Source of the DNA: Paracoccaceae bacterium
GTDB taxonomy: Bacteria > Pseudomonadota > Alphaproteobacteria > Rhodobacterales > Rhodobacteraceae
Assembly (NCBI GenBank): GCA_016124615.1
Contig: WGNF01000003.1
Coordinates: 1 to 64,000, forward strand
DNA length: 64,000 nt
Reading direction: 5' to 3'
A program made the position numbers and the translations under genes. The first letter of the stretch is position 1; each line of letters starts with the position of its first letter. Shown piece by piece: positions 8,089-15,744 of this stretch. The notes under the pieces are model-generated. The model searched no databases and had not been told where the DNA came from. It saw nothing but the letters and a program-made list of their open reading frames with translations.

Positions 8089-8961
8089 ATGGACGGGACG
8101 ACATTGCAGGCGCTTTCGGCGGACCTTGCGGCGCTGACGGCGCGGGCGGGCACCGCGGTGGTGGCGGTCGAAGGGCGCGAAACGCGGGCGAGCGGTTTTG
8201 TCTGGCGGCAGGGCTGGGTGGTAACCGCCGACGAGGCGCTGGGCGAGGAGGATGCCTACAGCGTGACGCTGCCGGACGGCAGCACGGTGGCGGCGACGTT
8301 GCGCGGGCGTGATCCATCCACCGATGTCGCGCTGCTGAAGCTGGAGGGCGACGGCGGCGTGGCGGTCGGCGCGCCGGGTGTGGCCGCGGCGGGCGCGCTG
8401 GCGCTGGCGCTGGGGCGGGCCGAGGGCGATGTGCTGGCGGGCTTCGGCGTGGTGACGCGGGCCGGGGCGGCCTGGCGCTCGATGCGCGGCGGCGTGATCG
8501 ACGCGCGGGTGGAACTGGGGCTGCGCCTTGACCGGCGGGCCGAGGGTGGCCTTGTCATCGGCATGGATGGCGCGGTGCTGGGCATGGCGGCCTTCGGGCC
8601 GCGTCGGCGGGCGCTGGTGATCCCGATGGCGACGGTCGAACGGGTGGCGGCGATGCTGGCCGAACGCGGGCGGATCGCGCGCGGCTATCTGGGCGTCGGC
8701 CTGCAACCGGTGGCGGTCGCGGGGCATGACGGGATGGCGGGCATGGTCATCAGCCTTGACGCCAGCGGGCCGGGTGCTGCGGCGGGGCTGCATCAGGGCG
8801 ACATCATCGTCAGCCTTGACGGCGCGCCGATCCGCCGGGTGCAGGATCTGACCGGCGCGCTGGGGCCCGACAGTGTCGGCCGGGCGATGGTGCTGGGGCT
8901 GCGGCGCGCGGGAAGCACCGCCACCGTCACCGTCACTGTGGGGGAAAGGCCAGCCGCGTGA
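8089..8961 (+). CDS. Degenerate HtrA/DegP-like protein with PDZ domain (predicted inactive protease)
   Basis: A 290-residue protein: trypsin-like domain at about 15-180 and a PDZ domain at about 190-285 (GYLGVGLQPV to the C-terminus). The HtrA framework is clear (GWVVTADEAL, DPSTDVALLKL). The catalytic His position (TNxHV in HtrA) is Glu49 and the serine position (GNSGG) is Glu152 in RAEGG; only Asp79 of the triad remains. It should not cleave peptides. There is no signal peptide, so it is probably cytoplasmic. I chose ATG 8089 because GGAGG lies 5 bases upstream; an ATG 12 bases earlier overlaps that site. Its stop overlaps the start of the LuxR-type gene (GTGA), implying a joint role. Confidence 0.75.
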   Translation: MDGTTLQALSADLAALTARAGTAVVAVEGRETRASGFVWRQGWVVTADEALGEEDAYSVTLPDGSTVAATLRGRDPSTDVALLKLEGDGGVAVGAPGVAAAGALALALGRAEGDVLAGFGVVTRAGAAWRSMRGGVIDARVELGLRLDRRAEGGLVIGMDGAVLGMAAFGPRRRALVIPMATVERVAAMLAERGRIARGYLGVGLQPVAVAGHDGMAGMVISLDASGPGAAAGLHQGDIIVSLDGAPIRRVQDLTGALGPDSVGRAMVLGLRRAGSTATVTVTVGERPAA

Positions 8962-9317
8962 GCGATCCGCTGACCCTTGCCATCACGCTTGCCGATCCGG
9001 CGCTGGCCGACCGGCTGGCGGCGCTGCTGGCGGGGGTGCCGGGGCTGCGGCTGGTCGCCGATCCGGCGCAGGCCACGGCGGTGATCGGCCCAGCCCCCGC
9101 GCCGCGCGCCGCATCCCCCACCGCGCTGACCCCGCGCGAGGCCGAGGTGCTGGTGCTGCTGGCCGAGGGCGCCTCGAACAAGGGGATCGCGCGGCGGCTG
9201 GGCATCTCGGTGCATACCGCCAAGTTCCACGTCCGCTCGCTGATGGACAAGATGGATGCCAGCGGGCGCACCGATGCGGTGACGCAGGCGGCGCGGCTGC
9301 GGCTGATAGAGTTGTGA
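8958..9317 (+). CDS. Short LuxR/NarL-type transcriptional regulator with truncated receiver
   Basis: A 119-residue protein. Residues 58-115 are a standard LuxR helix-turn-helix (LTPREAEVLVLLAEG, NKGIARRLGISVHTAKFHV, then DKMDASGRTDAV). The first 50 residues resemble the beginning of a receiver domain (ADPALADRLAALLA) but end before the phosphoacceptor Asp and Lys, so phosphorylation is not expected. The start is GTG, overlapping the stop of the pseudoprotease gene by 4 bases, so the two are co-translated. A protein-protein switch, with the PDZ protein controlling this regulator, is an inference. It converges on clc with one base between the stops. Confidence 0.8.
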   Translation: MSDPLTLAITLADPALADRLAALLAGVPGLRLVADPAQATAVIGPAPAPRAASPTALTPREAEVLVLLAEGASNKGIARRLGISVHTAKFHVRSLMDKMDASGRTDAVTQAARLRLIEL

Positions 9318-9318
9318 C

Positions 9319-10692
9319 TCAGGATACCGCGGGTGTCGCCGCCACCGGGGCCGCCGGGGCCTGTGCGGCGCGGCGCTTGCGCAGCGCATCGGCCACGAAA
9401 AGCCGCGACAGCGCGTGATAGAGCGGCTCTGGTGCCAGCACGCGCGCCACGCCGTAGCCGATCATCGAGGCGGCCATGACCGGCACGACGTTGTCGTGGT
9501 TGCCGGTCATCTCGACGATGATGACGAAGGCGGTCATCGGCGCCTGCACCACACCGGCGAAATAGCCCGCCATGCCCAGCACCGCCGCAAGGCTGGCGCT
9601 GGAGCCGAAGACGAGGCCGAGCGTGCTGCCCAGCCCCGCGCCCACCGCCAGCGAGGGCGCGAAAAGCCCGCCCGGAATGCCGGAAAGGGTCGAGGCCAGC
9701 GTGGCCACGAACTTGGCAAGGAAGAAGGTCACCGGCAGGTGGCTGCCCTCGACCGCGCCACGGGCCTGCGCATAGCCGGTGCCGAAGGTGCTGCCGCCGG
9801 TCGCGACGCCGATGACGGCCACCAGAAGCCCCGCCGCCCCCGCGACCGCCACCACGCGCCACAGCGGCACGGTCACGCGCCAGCGCCGGATGCGCCGCGT
9901 GATCACCAGCACGCCCGCGCTGAACGAGGCGCCGAACGCGCCGCCGACCACGCCGCAGGTGATCACCAGTGGCCAGTCGCCCGGAAAGGCGGCGGTGGCA
10001 TGGGTGACGCCGAAATAGGTGTAGTTGCCGACCAGCCCCAGCGAGGCGATCCCGGCGATGATGACGGTGGACAGCACGATGCCGTTGGTGCGCGCGTTGT
10101 AGCTGCGGCTCATCTCTTCGATGGCGAAGACGATCCCGGCCAGCGGCGTGTTGAACGCCGCTGCGATGCCCGCCGCCGATCCCGCAAGGATCAGCCCGCG
10201 CGCATGGACCATCCGGCCCAGCTTTGCCGCCTGCAGCATCAGCGCGGCGCCCACCTGCACCGTCGGCCCCTCGCGGCCGATCGAGGCGCCGCAGGCCAGC
10301 GCCACGCAGGTCATCACGATCTTGCCGACCACCACCTTCAGCGTCAGGAAACTGCCGCGATCGGGGTCGGTATGCAGATGCCGCGCCGCGATCACCTGCG
10401 GGATGCCGCTGCCCTGCGCGCCCTGAAACTGCCGGTCGGTCAGCACGGCAAGCAGCACGAAACAGGCGGGCGTCAGCAGCAGCGGGATATAGCTGTGCCA
10501 GCCGCCGCCCGAGGTGACCTGCCCGAACACCTCTTGTGCAAGGTCGGCGACCTTGGCGAACCCGGCGCTGATCACCCCGATGGCGATCGCCCCGAACCAG
10601 AACACCAGCCGCGCGCGCCAGTGTCGCGACGTGCCGACGAGCATGCGAGACCGCCGCAAGACCCTCGACCGTCGTGACCTTTGCAGCGCCAT
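9319..10692 (-). CDS. ClC-family chloride channel or chloride/proton antiporter
   Basis: A 457-residue inner-membrane protein with the ClC architecture of about ten or more membrane helices. The anion-selectivity motifs are present: GSGIPQ near 114-119 (usually GSGIPE), GREGPTVQ near 159-166 with the gating glutamate, and GIPGGLFAPSLAVGAG near 365 (the GxFxP motif). The gating Glu is kept; whether the internal proton Glu is kept I could not settle, so channel and antiporter remain open. There are no C-terminal CBS domains, as in E. coli ClcA. GGAGG lies 8 bases before the ATG. It is transcribed away from the lipoprotein gene. Confidence 0.88.
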   Translation of the reverse strand: MALQRSRRSRVLRRSRMLVGTSRHWRARLVFWFGAIAIGVISAGFAKVADLAQEVFGQVTSGGGWHSYIPLLLTPACFVLLAVLTDRQFQGAQGSGIPQVIAARHLHTDPDRGSFLTLKVVVGKIVMTCVALACGASIGREGPTVQVGAALMLQAAKLGRMVHARGLILAGSAAGIAAAFNTPLAGIVFAIEEMSRSYNARTNGIVLSTVIIAGIASLGLVGNYTYFGVTHATAAFPGDWPLVITCGVVGGAFGASFSAGVLVITRRIRRWRVTVPLWRVVAVAGAAGLLVAVIGVATGGSTFGTGYAQARGAVEGSHLPVTFFLAKFVATLASTLSGIPGGLFAPSLAVGAGLGSTLGLVFGSSASLAAVLGMAGYFAGVVQAPMTAFVIIVEMTGNHDNVVPVMAASMIGYGVARVLAPEPLYHALSRLFVADALRKRRAAQAPAAPVAATPAVS

Positions 10693-11050
10693 CGCTCACC
10701 CTCCGCGTTTGTTTTGTCGATGCACCTTTTGGCCCCCGAACTTCAACCCCCCATTGCCGGATCATGCCCGCCGGGAAAGGTTTTTTCCGCGCCATGCCGG
10801 GCGCAGCCGGGCCGACCCGCGTCACGCCATGCCTTCAGCGCGACGGGCTGGCGGCGCGCCGACCGCCCGACGGGGGGCCAAAGGGCGCCGTGGGGGGCCG
10901 CGCAAGATCGACGGGCGCGCGGGTCGCGACAGGGCAGGGGCTACGGCCAGACATGAATAGATGCCAATACTGACATGGATCATGGCGCCACCCGCTCTTG
11001 GGCGGATAGCCTTTGTAGCGGGAAGCGCGCCACATTCAGGAGACAAAGAC
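10693..11050. other. Intergenic region without recognised gene
   Basis: About 360 bases separate the divergent clc and lipoprotein genes. The left part holds the clc ribosome-binding site and a C-rich stretch; 10770-10787 has a short GGAAA/TTTCC dyad. Bases 10950-10985 are noticeably AT-richer and may contain the promoter of the lipoprotein gene, and AGGAGA at 11038-11043 is its ribosome-binding site. The middle (10800-10940) is GC-rich. I find no convincing protein or RNA gene here; the frames that cross it are arginine/proline-rich and lack a ribosome-binding site. Confidence 0.5.
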
Positions 11051-11233
11051 ATGAAAATGGCGAATTGGGCGATGCGCGGTTTCCCGGCGCTCTGCGGTCT
11101 GGCGCTGGTGTTGGTGAGCGGCTGCGGCCCCTTGGGGGCGAGCCACGAGCAGTATTCCAGGGCGGCTCCGGCGGCCCAGACTGCCGCACCGGTCACCCGC
11201 GATCACGGTGAAAACGGCGGCCACGGCGACTGA
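11051..11233 (+). CDS. Small putative lipoprotein
   Basis: A 60-residue protein. The N-terminus has a basic residue, a hydrophobic stretch (residues 11-22) and the lipobox LVSGC with Cys25 as lipidation site. The remaining 35 residues are polar, Ala-rich and end in DHGENGGHGD, a His/Asp/Gly tail that could touch a metal. AGGAGA lies 7 bases before ATG 11051; longer frames upstream lack this. It is 23 bp upstream of the DUF1513 gene, so the two may be one transcript. I do not recognise the family. Confidence 0.65.
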   Translation: MKMANWAMRGFPALCGLALVLVSGCGPLGASHEQYSRAAPAAQTAAPVTRDHGENGGHGD

Positions 11234-11256
11234 CCGAAGAAACACGGGGCAAGCAC

Positions 11257-12588
11257 ATGCAGCGAAGATCGTTTTTGGCAACTCTCGCGGCGGGCGCCCT
11301 GCCGCTGCCCGCCCTTGCGGCGGGCAGCGTGGCACAGCAGACGGGCGATACGGCAGCCGCACCGGGCGGGGCACCAACAGGGGCGGGGACGACCTTCTTC
11401 ATCCCCGGATACTGGCCTGATCGCGCGCTGATCGGCGGGAAATGGGCCGACAAGGCTTGGCGTGTCGGCGGGCGCGGTCACGCGGCGGTCGGCACGCTCA
11501 GCATGCTGACCCGGCTGGGCGCCGACGGTAGCGTGAAACAGGCAGTCTTTCCGGTGAACGGCCATGATGTCGAGATCGCGCCCGGTGGCCGGGTCGGTTT
11601 CTTCGGCCGGATGGAATATGACGGCGCGCGCAGCGCGGCGCACCATGTCGCCTTCGATCCGGCGACGCTGGAACTGGTGGCGCAAGGTCAGCCGGTCAAG
11701 CCCGCGTGGCGTGGCGGCGGGCATGGCGAGTTCCTGCCGGGGGGCGATGTCCTGCTGACCTCGGAACGGCGGCCGCTGGCGGGTTTTGCCGGCCACCCCG
11801 AGGCGCATTACGGGCTGATCGCGTTGCGCGACCCCGAGACGCTCAAGGTGATCGACACGCTGCCCTGCCACGGCATTGACCCGCACGAGGTGCGCCTGAT
11901 GCCCGACGGCAAGCATATCGCGGTGGCCAACTACGGCTCGGTCGCGCCGAAAGGGCACCGCAGCCTTGGCGCACCCCGGACGGTGGTCGAGGCGAGCGTG
12001 ACGGTGGTCGATCTGGCCAGCGGGGCGCTGGTGGCAAAATACCGCTCGGACGATCCGGGGGTGGAATTGCGCCACCTGACGGTCACGCCCGAGGCCCGCA
12101 TCTTTGCCATCCGCGCCCGTGTCGGCAAGGAGGGCGACGACCTCGCTTATCTCGGCACCGGCGCCGCTGACGAGATGGACATGACCCGCGACTCTGGTGC
12201 CTGTTTCCTGCCCGCGCGGCCGATGCTGTTCGGCCCCGATGCCGGTGCGGGCATCGTCTGCGGCAGCGCCGAGGATGACCCCCACATGCGCCACGGCCTG
12301 TCGGTGAAGGCCGACCCGGTGGCGGGCGAGGTGATCGCCACCTTCCCCTCGGCGCACCGCATCGGGGTGTTCGACGCCGCGACCGGCGCGCTGAAGCGGT
12401 CGATCGACACCAACGCGTTCGGCCTGCGCTATCCCGCCGGGCTGTTCCTGCTGCCGGACGGCCTGCACTACGCCGTGGCCGGCTACTGGCAGGGTCTCTA
12501 CCTCTTCAGCCGCGGCACGCATGTGCTGGACCGCACGCTGACCCACTATCCGATGCTGTTCGGCCACAGCCACATGACGGCGGTCTGA
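11257..12588 (+). CDS. DUF1513 family protein, Tat-exported beta-propeller-like
   Basis: A 443-residue protein. The N-terminus MQRRSFLATLAAG is a twin-arginine signal (R-R-x-F-L) with a probable cleavage site after ALA near residue 21, so it is exported folded to the periplasm. The rest has repeated blade-like segments typical of DUF1513: HDVEIAPGG, HGEFLPGG, DPHEVRLMPDGKHI and GHSHMTAV at the end. DUF1513 genes often occur in iron-acquisition clusters with imelysin-like and di-haem peroxidase-like proteins, but none is present here. Function unknown. The small lipoprotein is just upstream; a class III aminotransferase follows after 82 bp. Confidence 0.8.
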   Translation: MQRRSFLATLAAGALPLPALAAGSVAQQTGDTAAAPGGAPTGAGTTFFIPGYWPDRALIGGKWADKAWRVGGRGHAAVGTLSMLTRLGADGSVKQAVFPVNGHDVEIAPGGRVGFFGRMEYDGARSAAHHVAFDPATLELVAQGQPVKPAWRGGGHGEFLPGGDVLLTSERRPLAGFAGHPEAHYGLIALRDPETLKVIDTLPCHGIDPHEVRLMPDGKHIAVANYGSVAPKGHRSLGAPRTVVEASVTVVDLASGALVAKYRSDDPGVELRHLTVTPEARIFAIRARVGKEGDDLAYLGTGAADEMDMTRDSGACFLPARPMLFGPDAGAGIVCGSAEDDPHMRHGLSVKADPVAGEVIATFPSAHRIGVFDAATGALKRSIDTNAFGLRYPAGLFLLPDGLHYAVAGYWQGLYLFSRGTHVLDRTLTHYPMLFGHSHMTAV

Positions 12589-12670
12589 ACCGCGGGCTTG
12601 CCTCGGCCTGCGGGCCCGCGCATCACTGGGGCGGGCGCCCGGCGCCCGGTGATCCGCGAAAGGCCCTGCC

Positions 12671-13999
12671 ATGCCCAACCACATCTTTGGCCGCTCCACC
12701 AAGGGGCAACCGCCAACGGCGCTGCGCGGCGACGGTTGCTATCTGATCGACGCCAGCGGCAAGCGCTACCTTGACGGCTCGGGCGGCGCGGCGGTGTCCT
12801 GCCTTGGCCATTCCGATCCGGATGTGCGCGCCGCGCTGCATGCGCAGCTGGACCAGCTCGCCTTTGCCCATACCGGCTTTTTCACCTCGGAACCGGCCGA
12901 GGCGCTGGCCGATCTGCTGATCGCCCATGCGCCGGAGGGGATCGACCGGGTCTATCTCGTCTCGGGCGGGTCCGAGGCGATGGAGGCGGCGCTGAAACTG
13001 GCGCGGCAGTATTTCCTGGAAATCGGCCAGCCAACGCGCCACCGCGTCATCGCCCGGCGGCAGAGTTACCACGGCAACACGCTGGGGGCGCTGGCGACCG
13101 GTGGCAATGCCTGGCGCCGGGCCCAGTTCGCGCCGCTCTTGGTCGAGACCACCCATATCGCGCCCTGCTACGAATACCGCGACCGCCGCGACGACGAAAC
13201 CGCCGAGGCCTACGGCCTGCGCGTCGCGGATGAGCTGGAGGCGGAAATCCTGCGCCTCGGCCCCGAAACCGTGATGGCCTTCGTCGCCGAAACCGTGGTT
13301 GGCGCCACCTCGGGCGCGGTGCCGCCGGTGCCGGGCTATCTGGCCCGCATCCGCGAGATCTGCACCCGGCATGGCGTGCTTCTGATCCTGGACGAGGTGA
13401 TGTGTGGCATGGGGCGCACCGGCCACCTTTACGCCTGCGCCGAAGACGGGGTGACGCCCGACATCCTGACCATCGCCAAGGGTCTGGGCGCGGGTTATCA
13501 GCCGGTGGGAGCGATGCTGTGCTCGGGCGCGATCTATGCTGCGATCGCCAGCGGCTCGGGCTTCTTCCAGCACGGCCACACCTATCAGGGCCACCCGATG
13601 GCGGCGGCGGCGGGCAAGGCGGTGCTGGAGGCGGTGCTGGGCCGGGGCCTGCTGGTGCGGGTCCGCCAGCAGGGTGCCGCGCTCGACGCTGCCTTGCGCG
13701 CGGCGTTCGGCCAGCACCCGCATGTCGGCGACATCCGGGGCAGGGGGCTCTTTCGCGGCCTCGAACTGGTGGCCGACCGCGAGAGCAAGGCGCCGTTCGA
13801 TCCGGCGCGCGGGGTCAACAAGGCGGTGAAGGCCGCCGCCTTCGAGGCCGGGCTGATCTGCTACCCGATGGGCGGCACGATCGACGGCGTCCGGGGCGAC
13901 CATATCCTGCTGGCGCCGCCCTTCATCATCGAGGACGCGCAGATCGGCGAACTCGTCGACAAGCTCGGCCAAGCGATCCGGGTGGCGACCGGTGTCTGA
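12671..13999 (+). CDS. Class III PLP-dependent aminotransferase (omega-aminotransferase family)
   Basis: A 442-residue fold-type I aminotransferase. SGGSEAMEAALKLARQY near residues 97-113 binds the cofactor phosphate. ILDEV near 238-242 provides the Asp that contacts the pyridine nitrogen, and K270 in TIAKGLGAGYQ forms the Schiff base. Members move an amino group from a terminal amine or beta-amino acid to pyruvate or 2-oxoglutarate. The sequence is distinct from the GabT at 34109. The last 8 bases overlap the mobA start. Substrate is not deducible from context. Confidence 0.85.
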   Translation: MPNHIFGRSTKGQPPTALRGDGCYLIDASGKRYLDGSGGAAVSCLGHSDPDVRAALHAQLDQLAFAHTGFFTSEPAEALADLLIAHAPEGIDRVYLVSGGSEAMEAALKLARQYFLEIGQPTRHRVIARRQSYHGNTLGALATGGNAWRRAQFAPLLVETTHIAPCYEYRDRRDDETAEAYGLRVADELEAEILRLGPETVMAFVAETVVGATSGAVPPVPGYLARIREICTRHGVLLILDEVMCGMGRTGHLYACAEDGVTPDILTIAKGLGAGYQPVGAMLCSGAIYAAIASGSGFFQHGHTYQGHPMAAAAGKAVLEAVLGRGLLVRVRQQGAALDAALRAAFGQHPHVGDIRGRGLFRGLELVADRESKAPFDPARGVNKAVKAAAFEAGLICYPMGGTIDGVRGDHILLAPPFIIEDAQIGELVDKLGQAIRVATGV

Positions 14000-14615
14000 T
14001 CTGCGGGTGGCGGGGCTGGTGCTGGCGGGCGGGCAGTCGCGGCGGATGGGCGGCGGCGACAAGAGCCTGCGCAGCCTGGGCGGGCGGGCGATGATCGCGC
14101 ATGTCATCGACCGGCTGGCGCCGCAGGTCGGGCCGCTGGCGATCAGTTCCAACGCCGATCCGGCGGCGTTCCGGGGCTTCGGCCCGCCGGTGCTGCCCGA
14201 CGGTGTTGGTGGCTTTGCCGGGCCGCTGGCGGGTATTCTGGCGGGGATGGATTGGGCCGCCCGCGATCCAGCGCTGACGCATCTGGCGACGGCGGCGACC
14301 GACACGCCATACTTTCCGCGCGATCTGGTGGCGCGGCTCTGCGATCAGGCGGCGCCGGGGCGGATCGTGCTGGCGCGGTCGTTCGGGCGGCGCCAGCCGG
14401 TGTTCGGGCTCTGGCCGCTGGCGCTGCGCGACGATCTGGCCGACTGGCTGGCGCGCGGCGAACCCCGCAAGGTGCAGGCCTGGGCCGAGCGTCATGCGCT
14501 GGCCGAGGTCGATTTCACCCCCGCCGATCCGGCCGCGCCCGATCCGTTCTTCAACGCCAACACGCCCGAAGAGTTCGCGCAGGCCGAGGCGATGCTGGCG
14601 GCGGGCACCGCCTGA
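13992..14615 (+). CDS. mobA: Molybdenum cofactor guanylyltransferase MobA
   Basis: A 207-residue cytoplasmic nucleotidyltransferase that joins GMP to molybdopterin to make the bis-MGD precursor. The N-terminal GTP-binding signature LAGGQSRRMGGGDK is at residues 11-24. A central TDTP near 97-100 supplies the metal-binding Asp, and FNANTPEE near 184-191 is the family's end motif. It starts with GTG at 13992, overlapping the aminotransferase stop by 8 bases. The cox-type enzyme in this window uses MCD (cytosine form), which needs MocA rather than MobA, so the two need not be linked. Confidence 0.9.
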   Translation: MSDLRVAGLVLAGGQSRRMGGGDKSLRSLGGRAMIAHVIDRLAPQVGPLAISSNADPAAFRGFGPPVLPDGVGGFAGPLAGILAGMDWAARDPALTHLATAATDTPYFPRDLVARLCDQAAPGRIVLARSFGRRQPVFGLWPLALRDDLADWLARGEPRKVQAWAERHALAEVDFTPADPAAPDPFFNANTPEEFAQAEAMLAAGTA

Positions 14616-14636
14616 GGCTTACCGGCGCGGTGGCGC

Positions 14637-14897
14637 TCAGCTCATCCCCAGCGCGGCCATGTACAGCTCCATGATCGCCTCTTCCTCGGCGAGGTCGTCC
14701 TTGTCGCGTTTGCGCATCGCGATGATCTTGCGGATCACCTTGGTGTCGTAGCCGCGCCCCTTGGCCTCGGCCATCACCTCTTTAAGCTGCTCGGCGATGT
14801 CCTTCTTTTCGGCTTCGAGGTGTTCGCAGCGCTCGATGAACTGGCGAAGCTCCTCGGCGGCGACGTTGGTCTGGGCGTCGGTGATGGGGTCGCTCAT
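14637..14897 (-). CDS. gapR: GapR-family DNA-binding protein (DUF2312)
   Basis: An 86-residue, highly charged, all-helical protein. EELRQFIERCEHLEAEKK and KEVMAEAKGRGYDTKVIRKI are the conserved DUF2312 helices; the long amphipathic stretch 15-45 would form the coiled coil. In Caulobacter GapR is a nucleoid protein that encircles overtwisted DNA ahead of replication and transcription and stimulates topoisomerases. Length and sequence agree with that group. It is encoded alone and converges with mobA (21-bp gap). Confidence 0.9.
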   Translation of the reverse strand: MSDPITDAQTNVAAEELRQFIERCEHLEAEKKDIAEQLKEVMAEAKGRGYDTKVIRKIIAMRKRDKDDLAEEEAIMELYMAALGMS

Positions 14898-15033
14898 GGG
14901 GGCCTCTTTCTCGCGGGGTTCCCGGCTTCCCTAGCCGGGGCGGGGCGGGCGTTCAAGGGCTGCGCGCCCGGCGGCGCCGATTGCTTGCGCCCCGCGCGCA
15001 GGGTAAGGCGGGTGGGCACGAGGGGACAACGTC

Positions 15034-15249
15034 ATGCTTTATCTGATCTGGGGTGGCGCGGTGCTGGCGCTGGCGGGGGTGGCGGGGCTGCTGGCCAGCG
15101 CCATCGGGGCCCTGCGGCTGCGCCGCGCGGGGCTGGACGACGCGGCATTGCAGGCCCGGCTGAAGCGGCTGGTGTTCTTTAATCTCGGCGCGCTCGGCGC
15201 TGGCATGGTCGGGCTGATGGCGGTTGTGGTCGGCGTTTTGCTGCGCTGA
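15034..15249 (+). CDS. Small two-helix membrane protein, unknown function
   Basis: A 71-residue protein with two hydrophobic segments at about 4-27 and 47-69, separated by a charged linker (RLRRAGLDDAALQARLKR). By the positive-inside rule the linker is cytoplasmic. It starts at ATG 15034. I do not recognise the family. It precedes yajC by 155 bp on the same strand, so a shared transcript is possible but not shown. Confidence 0.6.
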   Translation: MLYLIWGGAVLALAGVAGLLASAIGALRLRRAGLDDAALQARLKRLVFFNLGALGAGMVGLMAVVVGVLLR

Positions 15250-15404
15250 TCGGCCGCCCGTGCGGGCGCCGCGAAATGCCGATCGCCGCCTTGCCATCGC
15301 GGGGGGCCGCTTGTAGGGTGCGCGCCAGTTTCGCAGGCCGCCCAGCCGGGTGCCCGCGCCCCTTTCCCGTGCCCGTGTGGCACGCAAGACCAACAGGAGC
15401 CGTC

Positions 15405-15731
15405 ATGTTCGCAACCCCCGCCTTCGCCCAGGCCGCCGGCGGCAGCGCCACGCTCAGCACGTTCTCCAGCTTCGTGCCGCTGATCCTGATCTTCGGGATC
15501 ATGTATTTCATCCTGATCCGTCCGCAGCAGAAAAAGCTGAAGGATCACCGCTCGATGGTCGAGGCGCTGCGGCGCGGTGACATGATCGTGACCGCGGGCG
15601 GGCTTGTCGGCAAGGTCGTGAAGGTGAAGGAAGACGGCGAAGTCGAGGTCGAAATTGCCGACGGGGTGAAGGTGCGGGTGATCCGCTCGACCATCTCGCA
15701 GGTTCTGTCGAAGACCGAACCCGCCGCCTGA
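15405..15731 (+). CDS. yajC: Preprotein translocase accessory subunit YajC
   Basis: A 108-residue inner-membrane protein of the SecDF-YajC complex, which supports SecYEG-dependent export. A short N-terminal region (FATPAFAQA) leads to one transmembrane helix at about 20-40 with the hallmark YFILIRPQQKK. The cytoplasmic part has GDMIVTAGGLVGKV and the closing VIRSTISQV. AGGAG lies 6 bases before ATG 15405, which is why the longer frame was not used. It is 13 bp upstream of secD and starts the sec-ccm gene train. Confidence 0.92.
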   Translation: MFATPAFAQAAGGSATLSTFSSFVPLILIFGIMYFILIRPQQKKLKDHRSMVEALRRGDMIVTAGGLVGKVVKVKEDGEVEVEIADGVKVRVIRSTISQVLSKTEPAA

Positions 15732-15744
15732 GATCGGACGCCCC

